From CAYMRB01 sp964392615 (GTDB lineage: Bacteria > Planctomycetota > UBA8108), in contig CAYMRB010000472.1 in NCBI GenBank assembly GCA_964392615.1, positions 1 to 7,603 of the forward strand: a stretch of DNA of 7,603 nt, in the 5' to 3' direction. Under the pieces are notes generated by a model. It was not told the DNA's origin. It made no database searches and saw only the letters and a list, made by a program, of their open reading frames with translations. The position numbers were made by a program, and so were the translations under genes. Below are positions 6,994-7,603 of the stretch, piece after piece (position 1 is the first letter of the stretch; every line of letters starts with the position of its first letter).

Positions 6994-7308
6994 TCAGTAA
7001 ATCCAGAAGGACCAGTCGAACACCCAGCTCAGGAAGTTGACGAAGAGCAGGAGCCCGATCCAGATCAGCCAGCTCCCGGCTCCGCCCAGGAAGCTCCGGC
7101 CCTCGCCACCACCGCGCGCCTGGGCTGCTCGCACCTCGCGCTCGACGTTGCCGACGAAGTCCTCCGCTGCTGACTGCTCCCAGCCATCCTCGACGAGCTG
7201 CTTGACGATCGACCCCTTGCTCTGCCCGCCGGCGAGAGCCTTCGCTACGGCGTTGACCAGTTGGTTCAGGGCCTTCTCGTCTTCCGGCGACAGCTTCTCC
7301 TCCGACAT
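6994..7308 (-). CDS. Small protein with UBA-like helical N-terminus and one C-terminal membrane segment
   Basis: 104 aa from the ATG at 7308; GTGs at 7311 and 7317 are alternatives. The ATG is preferred because GGAAGGG (7323-7317) lies 8 bases upstream. Residues 6-62 are charged and helical, with IVKQLVEDGWEQSAAEDFV (34-52). This I-x-x-L-x-x-x-G-W-x-x-x-x-A-x-x-x-V pattern recurs in small bacterial proteins and resembles a UBA-like three-helix fold. A Gly/Arg-rich linker (about 64-77) follows, then a Trp-rich membrane segment (about 79-99) ending FDWSFWIY, so the N-terminal domain probably sits in the cytoplasm as a tail-anchored protein. I do not recognise a named family. It precedes the methyltransferase by 19 bases, which suggests an operon. 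A possible short leader ORF ends in a TGATG overlap with this start. Confidence 0.8.
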   Translation of the reverse strand: MSEEKLSPEDEKALNQLVNAVAKALAGGQSKGSIVKQLVEDGWEQSAAEDFVGNVEREVRAAQARGGGEGRSFLGGAGSWLIWIGLLLFVNFLSWVFDWSFWIY

Positions 7309-7403
7309 CACGCACACCCTTCCACAGCGTCTGGCGACCGACGGGCCTGGTCCCCTGCCCGCGCAGACGATAGAGGCGTCGGTCTGGTTGTCGATACTGA
7401 CAA
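7308..7403 (-). CDS. Possible 31-codon leader ORF upstream of the 104-aa gene
   Basis: A TTG at 7403 lies 5 bases after AGGAGG (7414-7409) and opens a 31-codon frame whose TGA (7310-7308) overlaps the next ATG in a TGATG junction, an arrangement typical of translational coupling. The peptide (Ser/Thr/Arg/Pro-rich) is neither hydrophobic nor rich in one amino acid, so it looks neither like a classical attenuator nor a membrane peptide. The downstream gene also has its own Shine-Dalgarno. This may be coincidence. Confidence 0.2.
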   Translation of the reverse strand: MSVSTTRPTPLSSARAGDQARRSPDAVEGCA

Positions 7404-7434
7404 AACCCCCTCCTGGTAGGAGTGCCGCCAGTAT
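7394..7434 (-). promoter_or_regulatory. Inverted repeat overlapping the -10 box, enclosing a small hairpin
   Basis: ATACTG (7394-7399) and CAGTAT (7429-7434) are perfect inverted copies 29 bases apart; the latter overlaps the promoter's -10 box. Between them, CTCCT/AGGAG (7410-7414 and 7418-7422) form a 5-bp stem with a 3-base loop. In the minus-strand transcript the AGGAG arm runs into GGGG, so the hairpin partly pairs a Shine-Dalgarno-like run. The arrangement suits an operator or a small RNA switch, but the short arms could occur by chance. Confidence 0.35.
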
Positions 7435-7459
7435 AGTCCGAGACGCGCCCCGATGTCAC
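7430..7459 (-). promoter_or_regulatory. Sigma70-like promoter of the 104-aa protein/methyltransferase operon
   Basis: On the minus strand, GTGACA (7459-7454) is followed after 18 bases by TATACT (7435-7430), close to the sigma70 consensus. Transcription would begin near 7423, giving a leader of about 115 bases before the ATG at 7308. This is the best promoter match I noticed in the window. Confidence 0.5.
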
Positions 7460-7474
7460 GGCCGGACCGCGATT

Positions 7475-7506
7475 CGCGCGCGGTGAGATCCGCGCGCGGT
7501 GAGATC
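7475..7506. repeat. Perfect 16-bp tandem duplication
   Basis: CGCGCGCGGTGAGATC occurs at 7475-7490 and again at 7491-7506 with no spacer and no mismatch. It lies 16 bases beyond the -35 box of the minus-strand promoter, a position where an activator or repressor could bind. It may equally be a slippage duplication. Confidence 0.9.
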
Positions 7507-7528
7507 CGTTGACGACGTCCATGTGACG

Positions 7529-7549
7529 TCCGCACCGCCAGCGTGCGGG
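7529..7549 (-). terminator. Hairpin just after the stop of the right-edge gene
   Basis: CCGCAC (7530-7535) and GTGCGG (7543-7548) form a perfect 6-bp GC-rich stem with a 7-base loop; 7529 and 7549 could add a wobble pair. It starts a few bases after the minus-strand stop at 7553. There is no U-run on the minus side, so it is at best a weak or Rho-assisted terminator or an mRNA 3'-end stabiliser. Confidence 0.3.
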
Positions 7550-7552
7550 CTG

Positions 7553-7603
7553 TCAGACTCGACGCAGGAGAACGCCCACGATCAGGCACGCGAGCGCCAG
7601 GAG
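7553..7603 (-). CDS. 3' end of a gene cut by the window edge (hydrophobic C-terminus)
   Basis: The last 16 codons on the minus strand read LLALACLIVGVLLRRV and stop at TGA (7555-7553). A hydrophobic stretch ending in Arg-Arg is typical of a C-terminal membrane anchor with a cytoplasmic positive end. The hairpin right after the stop supports a real gene end. Too little is visible to assign a family, and the hydrophobic run could be chance in GC-rich DNA. Confidence 0.45.
   Translation of the reverse strand, partial: LLALACLIVGVLLRRV

Noticed and set aside
7475..7506. CRISPR repeat
   Set aside because: Only two copies of 16 bases with no spacer between them, and no cas genes in the window.
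6902..7522. 206-aa minus-strand frame covering the 104-aa gene and its upstream region
   Set aside because: It is a Gly/Arg-rich shadow. The 104-aa frame has the better start, Shine-Dalgarno and a clear membrane segment.

Overview
This is a GC-rich window, by eye roughly two-thirds G+C, with several GTG or TTG starts. It looks like bacterial chromosome from a large-genome lineage rich in big secreted multidomain proteins. Lamin-tail/CotH proteins, carboxypeptidase-regulatory repeat proteins, and VWA and TPR debris together suggest Planctomycetota or a similar phylum. No rRNA or other phylogenetic marker is present, so this is inference only.

Left two-thirds (174-5846, + strand): two large exported proteins lie back to back with 6 bases between them. 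The first (about 1060 aa) has a signal peptide, a lamin-tail domain, a beta-rich domain, an Ig-like domain, a CotH spore-coat-kinase-type domain and a second lamin-tail domain. The second (827 aa) has a signal peptide followed by eight tandem carboxypeptidase-regulatory-like beta-sandwich repeats. The spacing implies co-transcription and probably translational coupling. A CotH-type kinase beside a long repetitive surface protein could be an enzyme and substrate or partner pair, but the sequence does not prove this. I see no convincing promoter in the short stretch before the first gene.

Middle (5847-6368): about 520 bases with no intact gene, but not empty. On the + strand a -10-like box, a Shine-Dalgarno sequence and a signal peptide lead, out of frame, into what looks like the last ~35 residues of a VWA-domain protein, ending at 6182. 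On the - strand, directly behind the next gene, is a start-less fragment resembling the C-terminal end of a TPR protein, with an apparent frame change at a run of seven G's. The two remnants converge and overlap slightly. I read this as a small gene graveyard left by deletions.

Right part (6369-7603, - strand): a short probable operon encodes a 104-aa protein with one C-terminal membrane segment, then a 201-aa integral-membrane methyltransferase of the isoprenylcysteine carboxyl methyltransferase (ICMT)/phospholipid methyltransferase type. Upstream is a structured regulatory region with a sigma70-like promoter, an inverted repeat overlapping its -10 box, a small hairpin that includes a purine-rich Shine-Dalgarno-like run, a possible 31-codon leader ORF ending in a TGATG overlap with the 104-aa gene, and a perfect 16-bp tandem duplication. 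At the right edge is the last 16 codons of another - strand gene, with a hairpin just after its stop.

I found no CRISPR array, tRNA, rRNA, transposase or intact mobile element. I do not see a clearly new system. The points most worth following are the coupled CotH/repeat-protein pair, the two convergent remnants and the compact regulatory cluster at 7394-7506.
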